DNA of 64,000 bases from Novipirellula artificiosorum (GTDB taxonomy: Bacteria > Planctomycetota > Planctomycetia > Pirellulales > Pirellulaceae), in assembly GCF_007860135.1 (NCBI RefSeq), contig NZ_SJPV01000001.1, positions 752,336-816,335 on the forward strand. Reading direction: 5' to 3'. The notes under the pieces were generated by a model. It did no database searches. It was not told the origin of the DNA and worked only from the letters and a program-made list of their open reading frames with translations. This document shows, in pieces, positions 63,103 through 64,000 of the stretch (its first letter is position 1; each line of letters begins with the position of its first letter). The position numbers were made by a program, and so were the translations under genes.

Positions 63103-64000
63103 ATGAGCTTATTGGCTTTTGACGCTTCAGGATCCATTAACGCCGACTACGGTGTCAAAGAGCACCAACTCGACTCCGTTGCAGAGGAATTTGAGCGAAT
63201 CCGTGCAAAGATTGCCGAGGCGAACCCGTTCCCCTGCGACAACTTGGCACAAAAAAGTGAGGACGAGTCTTCTCGTTTTTTTCGTCTTCCTGAAAAGGAA
63301 TTGGCCGACTATGCCGAGCGCCGTGAAGGGTCGCTGCTCGGCCGCATCTTCAAAGTGGCCAACACGATCCATGAGCAGATCGATGCCGTGGTCGTGCTGG
63401 GCCGTTCCCAAATGATCGAGGGGCCGCGAGCGATCATGCAGGCATCATGCGAACCCTTTCACAACGAGTTATCCCGCGCCGAACGTGGTAGTCGGCCTCG
63501 GATGTATTTCGGTGGCAGCGACTTCGACAATGATACCCGTGCCGCTCTGCTGCAGCGACTGTCGTTGGGTGGTTACGTCGACACGCCCCCCGAAAAACGC
63601 TGGGCCTTGGTGATGATCGATAGCGATCGCCTGGACGCTTGCACCACCCTAGAAAGCCGCATGGCATTCCATCAAACGCTCAGGGAACTCGAAAAATCCA
63701 ACTGGCTTGCAGATCCTTCGAAGAGCTCCAATTTCGTCATTCCCATTGCTCGACCCGATGGCCCTCTTGGCGACATCGCAAGATCGCTCGGCTGTGAAGA
63801 CGTGTTTGAAATCTGCAACGATGTCCCCGATGCTTCGAGCGTTCTGTCGTCTGCGTCGCTAATGCCCGCTGCGCTGCTGGGCCTTGATTGCATGATGCTG
63901 CTCGAAGGCGCAGCGATGATGAACCACCATTTTTTGCAGTCGCCGTTTTCCGAGAACATCGTTCTCCAATACGCCGCAGTCCATCACCTGCTGCGGACCG
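63103..64000 (+). CDS. pgi: Glucose-6-phosphate isomerase-like protein, 5' part
   Basis: The ATG at 63103 opens a frame that runs off the window after 299 codons. The product begins MSLLAFDASGSINADYGV and contains AVVVLGRSQMIEGPRAIMQA and VLSSASLMPAALLGLDCMMLLEGA, the latter like the SIS-domain region of phosphoglucose isomerases. It is more divergent than textbook GPI, as planctomycetal versions are, so the name is likely but not certain. Divergent from gpmI, near a ROK kinase, it fits glycolysis. Truncated by the window end. Confidence 0.75.
   Translation, partial: MSLLAFDASGSINADYGVKEHQLDSVAEEFERIRAKIAEANPFPCDNLAQKSEDESSRFFRLPEKELADYAERREGSLLGRIFKVANTIHEQIDAVVVLGRSQMIEGPRAIMQASCEPFHNELSRAERGSRPRMYFGGSDFDNDTRAALLQRLSLGGYVDTPPEKRWALVMIDSDRLDACTTLESRMAFHQTLRELEKSNWLADPSKSSNFVIPIARPDGPLGDIARSLGCEDVFEICNDVPDASSVLSSASLMPAALLGLDCMMLLEGAAMMNHHFLQSPFSENIVLQYAAVHHLLRT

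Overview
The window reads as a chromosomal segment of a planctomycete, most likely a Pirellulales (Rhodopirellula-like) bacterium. The evidence is gene content and style: frequent GTG/TTG starts, a ResB-CcsA fusion for cytochrome c maturation, a PqaA-type secreted protein, very acidic membrane-anchored proteins, an ExbB/TolR-like three-gene operon, and scattered intergenic palindromes. This is inference from protein resemblance; no 16S gene is present.

Left flank (1-5.8 kb): a repeat-rich gene-free stretch, then a translation/secretion block, ffh, rpsP, trmD and rplS, followed by a YraN-family protein and a MoxR-type AAA+ ATPase.

Nitrogen-fixation island (5.8-31.2 kb). Its left third is a divergent flavin electron-transfer module. 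Leftward run a 746-aa acyl-CoA-dehydrogenase-like protein, a FixC-FixX fusion and a divergent ETF beta/alpha pair. Rightward run a FixA/FixB pair carrying the motif I associate with electron-bifurcating ETFs, and a 581-aa acyl-CoA dehydrogenase. Then comes a leftward nif cluster which, in transcription order, is nifH-nifD-nifK-mop-nifE-nifN-nifB-(2Fe-2S ferredoxin)-nifV, preceded upstream by nifA (also leftward). Divergent from nifA is modABC for molybdate uptake. Together these cover electron supply, the Fe protein, the MoFe protein, the FeMo-cofactor scaffold (NifEN), the cofactor core (NifB), homocitrate (NifV), molybdate import (ModABC), a candidate molybdate buffer (Mop) and the sigma-54 activator (NifA). 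No nifU/nifS, nifX, nifQ, nifL or nifI genes are seen in the window. NifD has an insertion and NifK is short, as in Clostridium-type enzymes.

Right flank (31.2-64 kb): housekeeping and envelope genes: an inositol-monophosphatase-family phosphatase, lspA, thrC, a cobalamin-binding-type radical SAM protein, rtcB, a secreted endonuclease/phosphatase-fold protein, a peptidase-like/DUF2786 fusion, prmC-prfA-rpmE, a BASS-family transporter, the 1.2-kilo-residue ResB-CcsA fusion with a neighbouring duplicated-domain lipoprotein, a membrane-anchored HTH protein, the MotA/ExbB-TolR-like operon, a PqaA-like protein plus an SDR, a ROK sugar kinase, gpmI, and the start of a phosphoglucose-isomerase gene that runs off the window. 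A 131-bp MITE-like palindromic element lies between gpmI and pgi.

No CRISPR array, rRNA, tRNA, intact insertion sequence or phage gene was recognised. The strongest leads are the dual-ETF/FixCX module next to nif, the architecture of the nif cluster itself, and the three-gene proton-channel-like operon.
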